From NCBI RefSeq assembly GCF_041435195.1, contig NZ_CP108106.1:1550001-1614000 (forward strand): a stretch of DNA of 64,000 nt, in the 5' to 3' direction. Below the pieces are notes generated by a model. It was not told the origin of the DNA. It worked only from the letters and a program-made list of their open reading frames with translations, and made no database searches. The stretch comes from Streptomyces sp. NBC_00224. Its GTDB lineage: Bacteria; Actinomycetota; Actinomycetes; Streptomycetales; Streptomycetaceae. The stretch's first letter is position 1, and each line of letters starts with the position of its first letter. Shown piece after piece: positions 7,577 to 16,017 of this stretch. The position numbers and the translations under genes are program-made.

Positions 7577-7690
7577 GTGACTCGCCTCCTTCTGATGCCT
7601 GCAAGTCTTTGGCCCCGATGCGACATCCGGTCGCGGTTCCAGTGTGCTCTTATCTGGCCTTTATATGCACATTGAGCAGCTATCCGATAT

Positions 7691-7718
7691 CTACAGAACT
7701 TTTTGGCGTTCTGTGTAG
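7691..7718 (-). terminator. stem-loop behind the rhomboid-like gene
   Basis: CAGAAC at 7694-7699 pairs with GTTCTG at 7708-7713, with a further CTA/TAG pair outside a 2-nt bulge and a run of T or A in the loop. It begins 6 bp beyond the stop codon at 7725 in the direction of that gene. Confidence 0.45.
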
Positions 7719-7724
7719 AAATGC

Positions 7725-8594
7725 CTAGGCCGTGGCCTCGACGACCGCCATCGCACGACGGTTGCGCCGACGCGACCACCTGCGGCGCAGCGCGGCCGGG
7801 CCCAGGTCGACGCGCCCGTGCAGCAGACCGAGCACGATCGCCGTGCCCACCGCTATCAGATGCTCACGGCCGGCCAGATTGGGCTTCACCATCGCCTCGA
7901 ACAGCATTGAGCCGCCGGTCAGCGCGAACACGATCGGGGCCCGCCGGACCACCGAGAGATAGGTGAACAGCCCGACCACGGCCGCGGACGGCCCCGTGTC
8001 CAGCACCCGCCCGATCTCCGGCGGCAGCCCGAGGCCGCCCCAGGTGCCGGGGCCGAGCGCGATCATGACGCGCGCGCTGAGCGTCCCGGCCAGCGTGGTG
8101 ACGTACGCGATGACCAGCGTCCGGGTCCGGCCGAGCGCGAGCTCGGCGAGGGCGAACCCGAGGAACAGCTGGGTGAGGCCGGCCCAGACCGGCAGGTCGA
8201 GGGCCGGGACGAAGAGCGAGATGGGGGTGCGCAGCAGCGCCAGCCACAGCGGCAGATCGGCCTTGACCTCGCCGGTCAGCCGGACCACCACCGCGCCGGT
8301 CTGCGTCAGGTGGATGGCGTGGAAGACCGTCACGGCGACACAGGCGAGCACGCCGAGGAAGAGGCCGCGCAGGCCGCGGTTGATCAGTTGCCGGACGGGG
8401 TCGACGACGATGCCGTGGAACTCGCCGCGCAGGGTGCGCGCGATGAACCGGACGAACCGCACCAGCAGGTCGGCCGGTTGGGAAAGGTCCCCGCCGCTGG
8501 TCGCGGGCGGCGCTATTGCCGCGCCGGCGCCCCCGACCGCGTCGGCGTGCCCGCCCTGGACCCCGTCACGACGGCCGTCGGCAACTCGGAACAC
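7725..8594 (-). CDS. rhomboid-like polytopic membrane protein
   Basis: 289 residues from a GTG at 8594 (GAGGGG upstream, though 11 nt away). After a 60-residue hydrophilic N-terminus come about six hydrophobic segments, the layout of rhomboid-like membrane proteins. The segment VLDTGPSAAVVGLFTYLSVV resembles the rhomboid nucleophile region (G-x-S), and REHLIAVGTAIVLGLLHGRV near the C-terminus could supply the His of a Ser-His dyad. Both assignments are inference from pattern and spacing; catalytic activity is unproven. The C-terminus is a basic patch (RRRWSRRRNRR). If the small ORF at 8513-8698 is real, this gene may begin at a later GTG, such as the one before RFVRFIARTL. Confidence 0.7.
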   Translation of the reverse strand: MFRVADGRRDGVQGGHADAVGGAGAAIAPPATSGGDLSQPADLLVRFVRFIARTLRGEFHGIVVDPVRQLINRGLRGLFLGVLACVAVTVFHAIHLTQTGAVVVRLTGEVKADLPLWLALLRTPISLFVPALDLPVWAGLTQLFLGFALAELALGRTRTLVIAYVTTLAGTLSARVMIALGPGTWGGLGLPPEIGRVLDTGPSAAVVGLFTYLSVVRRAPIVFALTGGSMLFEAMVKPNLAGREHLIAVGTAIVLGLLHGRVDLGPAALRRRWSRRRNRRAMAVVEATA

Positions 8595-8698
8595 TGCTTG
8601 ATCAACCCCTCACGCTGCAGCGCCAGGCGGTCACGACAATCGGCGCAGCTCCCCACGTACCCCCAGATCGTGCACCAGGTCGAACACACGCCGCACAT
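8513..8698 (-). CDS. possible small cysteine-rich (zinc-ribbon-like) protein
   Basis: 61 residues from an ATG with GAGGA 5 nt upstream. The peptide begins MCGVCSTWCTIWGYVGSCAD and continues CRDRLALQREGLIKQCSEL. It has C-x2-C, then C, then C-x2-C, a spacing compatible with a small metal-binding knuckle. The C-terminal 20 residues are low-complexity. It overlaps the 5' end of the rhomboid-like gene (8594) by 82 bp in another frame, so both starts as listed cannot be equally likely. It is divergent from the HxlR regulator at 8786. No family is recognised. Confidence 0.4.
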   Translation of the reverse strand: MCGVCSTWCTIWGYVGSCADCRDRLALQREGLIKQCSELPTAVVTGSRAGTPTRSGAPARQ

Positions 8699-8713
8699 GG
8701 GGGTCCTCACAAA

Positions 8714-8779
8714 GGTAACCACGGTGGGGAGGACGTTCAAAGATTTTGGTTCACTCACCGAACTGTTCTGGGTTAGGGT
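8714..8779 (+). promoter_or_regulatory. HxlR promoter with leaderless-type -10 and candidate operator
   Basis: A -10-like TAGGGT at 8774-8779 ends 6 nt before the GTG start at 8786, with TTCACT at 8750-8755 as a possible -35 (18-bp spacer). No ribosome-binding sequence fits between, suggesting a leaderless mRNA. GGTAACCACGG at 8714-8724 is a candidate operator half or full site (GGTNACC core) between the divergent genes. Confidence 0.45.
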
Positions 8780-8785
8780 CGGTCC

Positions 8786-9307
8786 GTGACCCTGCCCCGC
8801 GACTACACCGGCCAGTCCTGCTCCCTCGCCCGCTCGCTGGAGATCGTCGGCGAGCGCTGGACGCTGCTGATCGTGCGGGACGCGTTCTACGGGGTGCGCC
8901 GCTTCGGCGACTTCGCGGCGCACCTCGGGGTCCCCCGCGCCGTCCTCACCGACCGGCTCACCACCCTCACCGAGGCGGACGTCCTCGCAAGGGTGCCGGG
9001 CACCGGGCGGCGCGAGGTGTACGAGCTCACTCCCAAGGGTGTGTCGCTGTGGCCCGTGGTGCGGGCGCTCACCAGTTGGGGCGACGAGCACTACGCGACG
9101 GGCGGCCCGCGCCGGATCTTCCGGCACACCGCCGACGACGCGCCGATCGCCGCCGACGGGCGGTGCACGCGCTGCGACGCGGCCGTCGAGGTGCGGGACA
9201 TCCTCGTCACGCCCGGCCCAGGGCTCGGCCCTGGCGGCGAGGACGACGACCCGGTGACGGTGGCCCTGAGCCGCCCGCACCGCCTGCTCCACCCACTGCG
9301 CGGCTGA
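8786..9307 (+). CDS. HxlR-family transcriptional regulator
   Basis: 173 residues from GTG. Residues 8-100 form the HxlR winged helix: CSLARSLEIVGERWTLLIVRD, then RRFGDFAAHLGVPRAVLTDRL, then VYELTPKG. The family cysteine near the N-terminus (C12) is present; in some members it is a redox or electrophile sensor. The C-terminal 60 residues carry CTRCDAAVEV, a C-x2-C pair that could be a small metal knuckle. HxlR proteins usually bind as dimers to their own promoter and regulate a neighbouring operon; the reductase-thioesterase pair downstream is the obvious candidate target. The start appears leaderless. Confidence 0.88.
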   Translation: MTLPRDYTGQSCSLARSLEIVGERWTLLIVRDAFYGVRRFGDFAAHLGVPRAVLTDRLTTLTEADVLARVPGTGRREVYELTPKGVSLWPVVRALTSWGDEHYATGGPRRIFRHTADDAPIAADGRCTRCDAAVEVRDILVTPGPGLGPGGEDDDPVTVALSRPHRLLHPLRG

Positions 9308-9409
9308 GAAACCCCGGCCGAGAGACCTCGACCGAGGAACCCTCGGCTGAAAAGAAACCCTTCGCACAACCTCTCGCACGACGATGTTCACGACGAAAGG
9401 TGTACGCAC

Positions 9410-10336
9410 ATGAAGATCCTGGTCGTCGGCGCAGGAGCCACCGGAGGCTACTTCGGCGCCCTGCTCGCCCGGGCCGGACGCGACGTCACGTTCCTGGTAC
9501 GGCCACGCCGCGCCGCCGCCCTGCGCGAGCGGGGTCTGCGGCTGACCGGCGCGGGCGAGGACGAGGTGCTCACACCGCGTCTGATCACCGCCGACGAGAT
9601 CACGGAACCGTACGACCTCGTCCTGCTGTCGGTGAAGTCCACCGCCCTGGAACAGGCCGTCGAGGACCTCGCCCCGGCGGTCGGCCCGGACACCGCGATC
9701 GTGCCGCTGCTCAACGGCATACGCCACCTCGACGTGCTCAACGCCCGCTTCGGCAAGGAGCCGGTCCTCGGCGGGGTGGCCAAGGTCATCACCACACTCA
9801 ACGACGAGGGCGACATCGTCCGGCTGGCCCCGCTCGCGGTCCTCGCCCTCGGCGAGCAGGCCGGCGGCGCCTCGGCCCGTACCGAGGAGATCCGCGCCGT
9901 ACTGGCCGGGGCGGGCATCGACGCGAGCGTGTCGCCCGACATCCTCGCCTCGATGTGGCACAAGTGGGTCTTCATCACGACCCTGTCCACCGTGACGTGT
10001 CTGCTGCGCGGCGAGGTCGGTGACGTCAACGCCGTTCCCGGCGGCTCCGGCATCGGCCCCGCCGTCCTCGCCGAGGGCGCCGCGGTGTCGGCCGCGGCGG
10101 GCTTCCCCGTTCCCGAGAGCGAACAGGCCCTCACCGCCTCCCTGGTCACCCAGACCCCCTCCACCTTCGCGTCCTCCATGTACCGCGACGTGGTGTCCGG
10201 CTTCCCCACCGAGGTGGAGCACATCTTCGGCGACCTGACCGCACGCGCCCGCGCCCTGTCCGTGCCGACGCCGCTGCTCGACCTGGCCACCCTGCACCTG
10301 CGGGTGCACCAGCACCGGGTGGGGGCGAAGCGGTAG
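9410..10336 (+). CDS. ketopantoate reductase (ApbA/PanE family)
   Basis: 308 residues. It should reduce 2-dehydropantoate to pantoate with NADPH, the pantothenate/CoA branch step, or act on a related 2-keto acid. The Rossmann motif GAGATGGYFGALLARAG is at residues 7-23, SVKSTALEQAVEDLAP follows with the conserved catalytic-type Lys, then PLLNGIRHLDVL, and WHKWVFITTLSTVTCLLRG carries the WxKxxxN-like segment (here a Thr/Ser cluster replaces the Asn). The terminal RDVVSGFPTEVEHIFGDL matches the family's second conserved block. It sits after an HxlR regulator and overlaps the thioesterase start by one base (TAGTG), so the two are probably co-translated. Confidence 0.88.
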   Translation: MKILVVGAGATGGYFGALLARAGRDVTFLVRPRRAAALRERGLRLTGAGEDEVLTPRLITADEITEPYDLVLLSVKSTALEQAVEDLAPAVGPDTAIVPLLNGIRHLDVLNARFGKEPVLGGVAKVITTLNDEGDIVRLAPLAVLALGEQAGGASARTEEIRAVLAGAGIDASVSPDILASMWHKWVFITTLSTVTCLLRGEVGDVNAVPGGSGIGPAVLAEGAAVSAAAGFPVPESEQALTASLVTQTPSTFASSMYRDVVSGFPTEVEHIFGDLTARARALSVPTPLLDLATLHLRVHQHRVGAKR

Positions 10337-11079
10337 TGAACAGCCCCTGGATCAAGCGGTACCACCCCGCCCCGCAGGCCCCCACCCGCCTCGTCTTCTT
10401 CCCGCACGCGGGTGGCTCGGCCACGTCCTTCTTCGCCGCCGCCAAGGCGCTGTCGCCGGAGGTGGACGTGCTGGCGATGCAGTACCCCGGGCGGCAGGAC
10501 CGGCTGGCCGAGGCCCCGATCGAGGACATGGGCACCCTCGTCGACCGCGTCACCGAGGAGCTGATGCCGTGGACCGACCGGCCGCTCACGCTCTTCGGCC
10601 ACAGCATGGGCTCCTCCGTCGCGTACGAGGTCGCGCTGCGGCTGGAGGAGAAGGGTGTCCGGCCGCTCGGGCTGTTCGCGTCCGGCCGCTCGGCGCCCTC
10701 CGTCCCCGTCTCCCGCCGGCTCCACCAGGCGGACGACGACGAGCTGGTCCGCCATCTCATGGAGCTCTCCGGTACGGACGCCCAACTGCTCGCGGAGGAG
10801 GGTCTGTTGCGCATGGTGCTGCCCGCGCTGCGCGGCGACTACCGCGCCCTTGAGACGCACGTCCCCGAGCCGGGCCGGTCGCTGGCCTGTCCGGTCGTGG
10901 CCCTGTGCGGGGACGCCGACCCGGTGGTCGACCCCGACGACGTGGCCCGCTGGGAGCGGCACACCTCGGCGTCGTTCCGGATGCGGGTCTTCACCGGCGG
11001 CCACTTCTTCCTGGACGCCCATCTGCCCGCCGTGGCCCAGGAGATCCGGGACCACATCGAGGCGACGACGGCACGGTAA
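10336..11079 (+). CDS. type II thioesterase (alpha/beta hydrolase)
   Basis: 247 residues from a GTG that shares one base with the preceding stop. Hallmarks of proofreading thioesterases of polyketide/non-ribosomal synthases are present: LVFFPHAGGSATSF near residue 20, MQYPGRQDR, nucleophile elbow GHSMGS (Ser90), GDADPVVDPDD with the catalytic Asp, and GGHFFLD with the catalytic His. Such enzymes remove wrongly loaded acyl groups from phosphopantetheine arms. No PKS or NRPS lies within the window, so its client must be elsewhere or lost. Coupling with ketopantoate reductase and the convergent phosphopantetheinyl transferase is notable. Confidence 0.92.
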   Translation: MNSPWIKRYHPAPQAPTRLVFFPHAGGSATSFFAAAKALSPEVDVLAMQYPGRQDRLAEAPIEDMGTLVDRVTEELMPWTDRPLTLFGHSMGSSVAYEVALRLEEKGVRPLGLFASGRSAPSVPVSRRLHQADDDELVRHLMELSGTDAQLLAEEGLLRMVLPALRGDYRALETHVPEPGRSLACPVVALCGDADPVVDPDDVARWERHTSASFRMRVFTGGHFFLDAHLPAVAQEIRDHIEATTAR

Positions 11080-11100
11080 GGGGCGACCGCACGGTGGGAG

Positions 11101-11143
11101 TGAGCGCGCGGGGCGTGCGAGCAGGGCACGCCCCCCGCGCTCA
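11101..11143. terminator. bidirectional hairpin between convergent genes
   Basis: An 18-bp stem with one mismatch (11101-11118 with 11126-11143, 7-nt loop) lies between the thioesterase stop (11079) and the phosphopantetheinyl transferase stop (11141), overlapping the latter. It can serve both directions. Confidence 0.75.
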
Positions 11144-11857
11144 TCCCCCGGCGCCCTGCCGCCCCACAACCACACCGGTGGCCACCAGACCGCCGTTCTC
11201 CGACTCCACCGTGCGCCACCGCCCCCGGAACACGTCGACGCGGACCCCGTCGACCACCGGCCCCGGCACCTGCAACGCACCGGTGAAGGTGCCGCGCTCG
11301 GGGTCGGGGGTGATCACGCAGTCACCGAAGTCCAGCCAGCGGCCGGTCAGCGGGAACCACGCCTTGAAGACGCTCTCCTTGGCGCTGAACAACAGACGGT
11401 CCCAGGCCACGGCCGGATGCGAGGCGGCCAGCCGGTCCAGGGTGAGGCGCTCCTCGGGCCGGGTGACCATCTCCCGTACCCCGTCGGGGACCGGCGCGTT
11501 GGGCTCGGCGTCCACGCCGACCGAGGCGACCGCCGAGGCGGGGGCGACGGCCGCCGCGCGGTAGCCGTCGCAGTGCGTCATGCTGCCGACGACGCCGTCC
11601 GGCCAGCGCGGGGCGCGCTGGGCCCAGGCCGGACCCTCCCGCGCGGGCAGGATCGGGCCGGGCGCGTGCCCGAGCTGGGCGAGCGCGGTGCGCGCGCACA
11701 GCCGTACGGTGGCGAATTCGCGCCGGCGCTTGTCGACGGCCTTGGCCACCACCTCGGCCTCCTGCGGGAACAGCTCGACCGACGGCGGGTCGGCGAACAG
11801 CTCCGCCACCACCACCTGTGCCGGGAGCAGCCCTGCGAGCAGCGCGCGGGTCACCAT
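11141..11857 (-). CDS. 4'-phosphopantetheinyl transferase, EntD type
   Basis: 238 residues. It moves phosphopantetheine from CoA to a carrier-protein serine, converting apo to holo form. Visible motifs are GSMTHCDGYRAAA (EntD-like His region, residues 91-103), the Mg-binding SVGVDAEPN (Asp116, Glu118) and the basic motif W-D-R-L-L-F-S-A-K-E-S-V-F-K-A-W with Glu161. The start overlaps the preceding phosphoesterase stop: the ATG at 11857 gives a 7-bp overlap, and an in-frame GTG at 11854 would give the classic GTGA. The two genes are therefore co-translated. Context with the thioesterase and pantoate reductase points to secondary metabolite carrier proteins. Confidence 0.92.
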   Translation of the reverse strand: MVTRALLAGLLPAQVVVAELFADPPSVELFPQEAEVVAKAVDKRRREFATVRLCARTALAQLGHAPGPILPAREGPAWAQRAPRWPDGVVGSMTHCDGYRAAAVAPASAVASVGVDAEPNAPVPDGVREMVTRPEERLTLDRLAASHPAVAWDRLLFSAKESVFKAWFPLTGRWLDFGDCVITPDPERGTFTGALQVPGPVVDGVRVDVFRGRWRTVESENGGLVATGVVVGRQGAGG

Positions 11858-12693
11858 CGGGGCACCGAGGCCGGTCCGGGCAGGATGCGGCAGAGCCCCT
11901 GCGGCGGCGCCGACCGCTTGCCCCACTCCCGGGGATAGCCGAGCGACACCTCCAGGTGCGGCACCCCGTCGACGTCGATGGCGCGCGGGATGTGCAGATG
12001 CCCGTAGACGACCGCGGCGGCCCGGTAGCGCACGTGCCAGTCGGCGGTGGCCTCGGTGCCGCACCACTGGGCGAACTCCGGGTGGCGCAGAATGTCGGTG
12101 GGCCGGCGCACCAGCGGGAAGTGGTTGACCAGCACGGTCGGCAGCGCCGGGTCGACGGCGTCCAGCCGCGAGCGGGTGTACGCGAGCCGCGCCCGGCACC
12201 ACGCGTCGCGGCTGGGGTAGGGGTCGGGGTGCAGCAGGTACTCGTCCATGCACACCACACCGGTGCCGTGGGCGACGGCCAGCGCCTCTTCCTTGGTGTG
12301 CGCGCCCTCGGGGCGGAACGTGTAGTCGTACAGCACGAACAGGGGCGCGACGACGACCGGCCCGTCCGGGCCCGGCCACTGGCGGTAGGGGTCCTCCGGC
12401 GTCGCCACCCCGAGGTCGCGCAGGCGCTCGACCAGATACTCGTAGCGGGCCTCGCCGCGCAGCCGCACGGGATCGGCGGGCGGCGTCCACAGCTCGTGGT
12501 TGCCGGGCGCCCAGACGACGGTGGCGAACCGGCCCGCGAGGTGCTCCAGCGCCCGGAGCACGTCGTCCGCCTTCTCCCCCACGTCCCCGGCGACGATCAG
12601 CCAGTCCTCGGGCGAGTGGGGCCGCAGCCCGTCGACGATCGCGCGGTTCTCCGTATGGCCGACATGCAGGTCGCTGATGGCAAAGAGACTCAT
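11851..12693 (-). CDS. calcineurin-like metallophosphoesterase
   Basis: 280 residues from the ATG at 12693 (a second ATG three codons upstream is less likely). The metallophosphoesterase ligand set is complete: SDLHVGH near the N-terminus, GDVGEK, GNHELW, NHFPL and GHLHIPR. It is expected to hydrolyse a phosphoester with a two-metal centre in the cytosol; the substrate is unknown. It is translationally coupled to the phosphopantetheinyl transferase, a pairing that suggests handling of a phosphopantetheine or CoA-derived phosphate (inference only). Confidence 0.88.
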   Translation of the reverse strand: MSLFAISDLHVGHTENRAIVDGLRPHSPEDWLIVAGDVGEKADDVLRALEHLAGRFATVVWAPGNHELWTPPADPVRLRGEARYEYLVERLRDLGVATPEDPYRQWPGPDGPVVVAPLFVLYDYTFRPEGAHTKEEALAVAHGTGVVCMDEYLLHPDPYPSRDAWCRARLAYTRSRLDAVDPALPTVLVNHFPLVRRPTDILRHPEFAQWCGTEATADWHVRYRAAAVVYGHLHIPRAIDVDGVPHLEVSLGYPREWGKRSAPPQGLCRILPGPASVPRW

Positions 12694-12835
12694 GGTGATC
12701 ACAGCCTACGTCGGCCCTCCCGCCGCCCGGCCCCCCGGATGGCCGGTTCGGACCGGGCGGCCTACCGGCGTGCTCCAGGAGTCCGATAGAGGTTCATCCG
12801 CGCAACACCGCCACCTGCCTGCGGAGGTACGCCCC

Positions 12836-13657
12836 ATGAGCCGAGGAACGAGCCATGCGTCGCCGGGCAAGACCCGCTTCGACGAGATCTACGACGCACC
12901 CGACCCCCGCACCTACTTCCGCCGCCTCGCCCCGCTGGAGTACGAGATTCCGCATCATGCGCAGGCGGTGTTCCGTCATGACCGGGCCGCCCGGGCCGCG
13001 GCCTGCGGTCCGGGCGGCCCGGTCACGGTGCTCGACCTGTGCTGCTCGTACGGGATCAACGCGGCGCTCCTCAACCACCACCTCACCCTCGCCGAGCTGT
13101 ACGCGCACTACACCGGCCCCGAGGCGGCGGAGCTCTCGACGGCCGAACTCATCGCGTACGACCGGTCGTTCTACGCCTCCCGGCGCCGGGCCGACGCGAG
13201 CCCGGTCGTCGGTCTGGACGCGGCACAGCACGCCGTCGGCTACGCGCTCGCGGTCGGGCTGCTCGACGAGGCGTACGCCGAGAACCTGGAGCTCGCCCCG
13301 CCGAGCGAGCCGCTGCGCAGGGCGATCGCGCGCACCGGGCTGATCACGGTCACCGGAGGCATCGGCTACATCGGCCACCGCACCTTCGAGGCGCTGCTCG
13401 GGTGTGCGCGGCTGCCGGTGTGGGTGAGCGCGTTCGCCCTGCGCACCGTCTCGTACGCGCCGGTGGGTTCGGCGCTCGCCGCACACGGCCTGGTCACCGT
13501 GTCGGATGCCTCGCGGGCCTATCGGCAGCGGCTGTTCACCGGCCCGGACGAGCGTGACCACGCGATCGGGCAGGTCGTTCTCGCGGGCCACGACCCGGCC
13601 GGTCTGGAGAGCGCGGGCCGCTACCACGCCCGGCTGTATCAGTCCCGGCCGCGCTGA
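12836..13657 (+). CDS. SAM-methyltransferase-like protein
   Basis: 273 residues; ATG with GGAGG upstream. VTVLDLCCSYGINAALL near residue 63 resembles motif I of class I methyltransferases (E/DxGxGxG), but with C-C-S-Y in place of the usual glycine-rich G-x-G, so SAM binding is uncertain. The segment TGLITVTGGIGYIGHRTFEA could be the motif IV strand. The N-terminal FDEIYDAPDPRTYFRRLAPLEY is typical of a family of streptomycete proteins with this fold. The substrate is unknown. Its 3' end overlaps the convergent SARP-type gene by 19 bp. Confidence 0.65.
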   Translation: MSRGTSHASPGKTRFDEIYDAPDPRTYFRRLAPLEYEIPHHAQAVFRHDRAARAAACGPGGPVTVLDLCCSYGINAALLNHHLTLAELYAHYTGPEAAELSTAELIAYDRSFYASRRRADASPVVGLDAAQHAVGYALAVGLLDEAYAENLELAPPSEPLRRAIARTGLITVTGGIGYIGHRTFEALLGCARLPVWVSAFALRTVSYAPVGSALAAHGLVTVSDASRAYRQRLFTGPDERDHAIGQVVLAGHDPAGLESAGRYHARLYQSRPR

Positions 13658-15759
13658 GCCGGGCGGGCGGGGCCCCGGGCGCGCCGGTCCGGGCGCGGGA
13701 ACGGGGAGGGCTCCACGTCGATCTCCTCCATCCGCCCGACATAGAGCACATGGCGGCGCCGGGCCTCGCCGTGCCGGCCCGCCGCCGCGAGCAGGGCGAT
13801 CAGGGCGAGATGGGTCTCCTCGTCGTACGGGTCGCGCTCCAGCAGGCGCAGCCGGAAGTGGACCTCGGCGTGGTGGTCCCCCCGCTCGGCCGCCGCCGTG
13901 GCGAGCCGGGCCAGCAGCTCCGAGTGGACGGCCTGGGCCTCCTCGCGCAGGGCGACCGCCCACTCCGCGTACGGCTCGTCCTCCAGCACGTCGCCCCGGT
14001 AGAGCCCTTCGGCGTCCGCCAGCGCGGCGTAGGCGTGGCCGCCGGAGCGGTCGGCGAGCGCGAGGGCGTGGCGGGCGGCGGCCAGGAAGTCCCGGACGTC
14101 GACGCGGAGCCGGGCGATACCGATGACGTGCTTGTCCGCCGCGATGAAGTGGTCCTGCGCGAGGCGGCGTTCCGGGTCGAGCACCATACGCAGGATCGAC
14201 AGCGCCACCGAGAGCCGGTTGGCGCACCGGGCCGGGTCCTCCTCGGGCCACAGCGCCTCCACCACGACCTCCCTCGGCGTGGCCAGCCCGCGCCGGGCGA
14301 CCAGGAGTTTGAGCAGGTCGCGGGCCTTCTTCGACTGCCACTCCTCAGGTCCCACCGGGTTGCCGTCGCGCAGGACCTGGAAGCCGCCGAGGACCCGTAC
14401 GGCTGCCGAGGGCCGCAGCGGCGCGGTCGCCCGGTTGAGCAGCCCCGCCGCGTCCGCCGCGCGCTCGCGCACCCCCAACTGCCGCAGCGCGCCGACCGCT
14501 TCGCGCAGATCCGGGCCGCCGGCTCCGGACAGCAGGGCGCGGGCGGCGGCCACCCGGGCCACCGCCACGGGCCGGCGCGCGGCGGTCCACATCGCCTGGG
14601 CGTCCTCCAGGAGCCGCTCCCGTACACGGGGTTCGCGGGTGCACATCGCCTCCAGCTCCAGGAGCTCCGCGAAGACCGGGCGGCAGGCCTGGGCGCCGGG
14701 TTCGCCCGCCGCCTGGCGGGCCGCCTCGGCCGCGATTTCCGGCCGTTCGTCGGCGAGCGCCACCCAGCCCGCCGCGACCAGCGCGCGGATCCTGGTCCGG
14801 CCCGCGCACTGGCCGACCGCGCGCCGGGCCAGCAGGGCGGCGGCGCACGGCTCCTCGGCGCCGCGCGCCAGGGCCAGCCCGGTGAGTGCCGCCGCGAGGA
14901 CCTGGCGGTCGCCGCACTGCTCGCTGCGCACGACCGCCTCCTGGTAGGCGGCCCGCGCGGGGCCGAGCGCCCCGCGCTCGCGGTGGACGTCGCCGAGCCC
15001 GAGCAGCGCCCGGGCGCCGAGCGCCGCGTGCCCGGTGGCCTCGCCGAGGCGCTGGTAGCCCGCCAGCGCACGGCCGAACTCGGCCGCCGCGTAGTCGAGT
15101 TCACCGACGGCCAGATGTGCGGAGCCGCGCAGACACCCGGCGGCCAGCAGGAGCTCCGGCGTCTCGGCCCGGTCGCCGTCCGGGCCGAGCGCGGTGAGCG
15201 CCGTGTCGAGCCCGGCGAGGACGCGGCGGGCCTCGCCCTGCTCGATCCGCTCCTGCGCGGCGCAGGTGCGCACGAGCAGGACGAGCGCGGGGTCCCCCGC
15301 CTCGCACGCCGCCTCCCCCGCCAGCTCGCGGTGGTGCTCGGCCACCGCCCCCCGTCCGTCGCAGGCGGCCACCACGGCGGCCACCGCGTGGGCGACCGCC
15401 TGCGCGCCCGGGTCGCCGCAGTGGGTGAGCCCCCGGACCGCGCGGCGCACCGACGCCTGCGCCTGGCGCAGTTCACCGTGCGCGCAGTACGCGGCGGCGG
15501 CCCACGCCAGGGCCGTGATCTCGTCCGGGGTCGCGGCGCCGGTGAGCTCCGTGCGCCGGTGGACCTCCAGCGCCCGCGCGGGCTCCCCGAGCAGTTGGTG
15601 CGCCATCGTCAGGCGCCGCCCCGCGGCCGCGCCCAGGGTGCCGGTGCGCGGCTCCCCGCCCGCCGCGCCGGCCGGACCCGGCAGATGGGCGGAGCGGGCC
15701 GGCTCGCCCTCCGCCCCGGTGGACTCCCGCTTGTGGTCCTCCAGTTGAGCCGTACTCAT
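13639..15759 (-). CDS. SARP/BTAD-type transcriptional regulator with TPR region
   Basis: 706 residues. The order is inverted relative to AfsR: residues 1-450 are an alanine-rich, TPR-like helical array, then a winged-helix DNA-binding domain (VRVLGGFQVLRDGNPVGPEE near 455, with WQSKKARDLLKLLVARRG and VVEALWPEEDP), then a bacterial transcriptional activation domain (LRVDVRDFLAAARHAL to HLALIALLAAAGRHGEARRR). No NTPase Walker motif is visible. Proteins with C-terminal OmpR-like plus BTAD domains commonly activate antibiotic or stress genes. It may regulate nearby loci such as the lanthipeptide genes or the kinase pair, but nothing in the sequence proves it. The extreme C-terminus is Pro/Arg-rich. 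Confidence 0.85.
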   Translation of the reverse strand: MSTAQLEDHKRESTGAEGEPARSAHLPGPAGAAGGEPRTGTLGAAAGRRLTMAHQLLGEPARALEVHRRTELTGAATPDEITALAWAAAAYCAHGELRQAQASVRRAVRGLTHCGDPGAQAVAHAVAAVVAACDGRGAVAEHHRELAGEAACEAGDPALVLLVRTCAAQERIEQGEARRVLAGLDTALTALGPDGDRAETPELLLAAGCLRGSAHLAVGELDYAAAEFGRALAGYQRLGEATGHAALGARALLGLGDVHRERGALGPARAAYQEAVVRSEQCGDRQVLAAALTGLALARGAEEPCAAALLARRAVGQCAGRTRIRALVAAGWVALADERPEIAAEAARQAAGEPGAQACRPVFAELLELEAMCTREPRVRERLLEDAQAMWTAARRPVAVARVAAARALLSGAGGPDLREAVGALRQLGVRERAADAAGLLNRATAPLRPSAAVRVLGGFQVLRDGNPVGPEEWQSKKARDLLKLLVARRGLATPREVVVEALWPEEDPARCANRLSVALSILRMVLDPERRLAQDHFIAADKHVIGIARLRVDVRDFLAAARHALALADRSGGHAYAALADAEGLYRGDVLEDEPYAEWAVALREEAQAVHSELLARLATAAAERGDHHAEVHFRLRLLERDPYDEETHLALIALLAAAGRHGEARRRHVLYVGRMEEIDVEPSPFPRPDRRARGPARPAQRGRD

Positions 15760-16017
15760 CGTTCCCCCCTTGCCCGTCCCGTCGGACGGGTCTCATCCGT
15801 TCGTACGCCCACGGGTGGGTCCGCCGGGCCGCGCTGGTCAGGCGCGGCGAGCGGGAGTGTCCGCCTCCCGCGCCGCCGGACTCCACCGCTTCAGTGTGCG
15901 CACTCGCGCCGCGTCGCAGAATCCGGGCCGCCTCGCTCCCTTATGGAGGCTGTCCGCCATACGGGTGGTGAGGGAGGCTTTCTGTACAGCGCTCGCGCGG
16001 CCCGGGAAAATGGTGGA

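Noticed and set aside
13750..15900. Very long plus-strand frame running antisense to the SARP/BTAD gene into the kinase
   Set aside because: The 5' part is the antisense of a real gene with no start signal; the kinase start is best at 16018.
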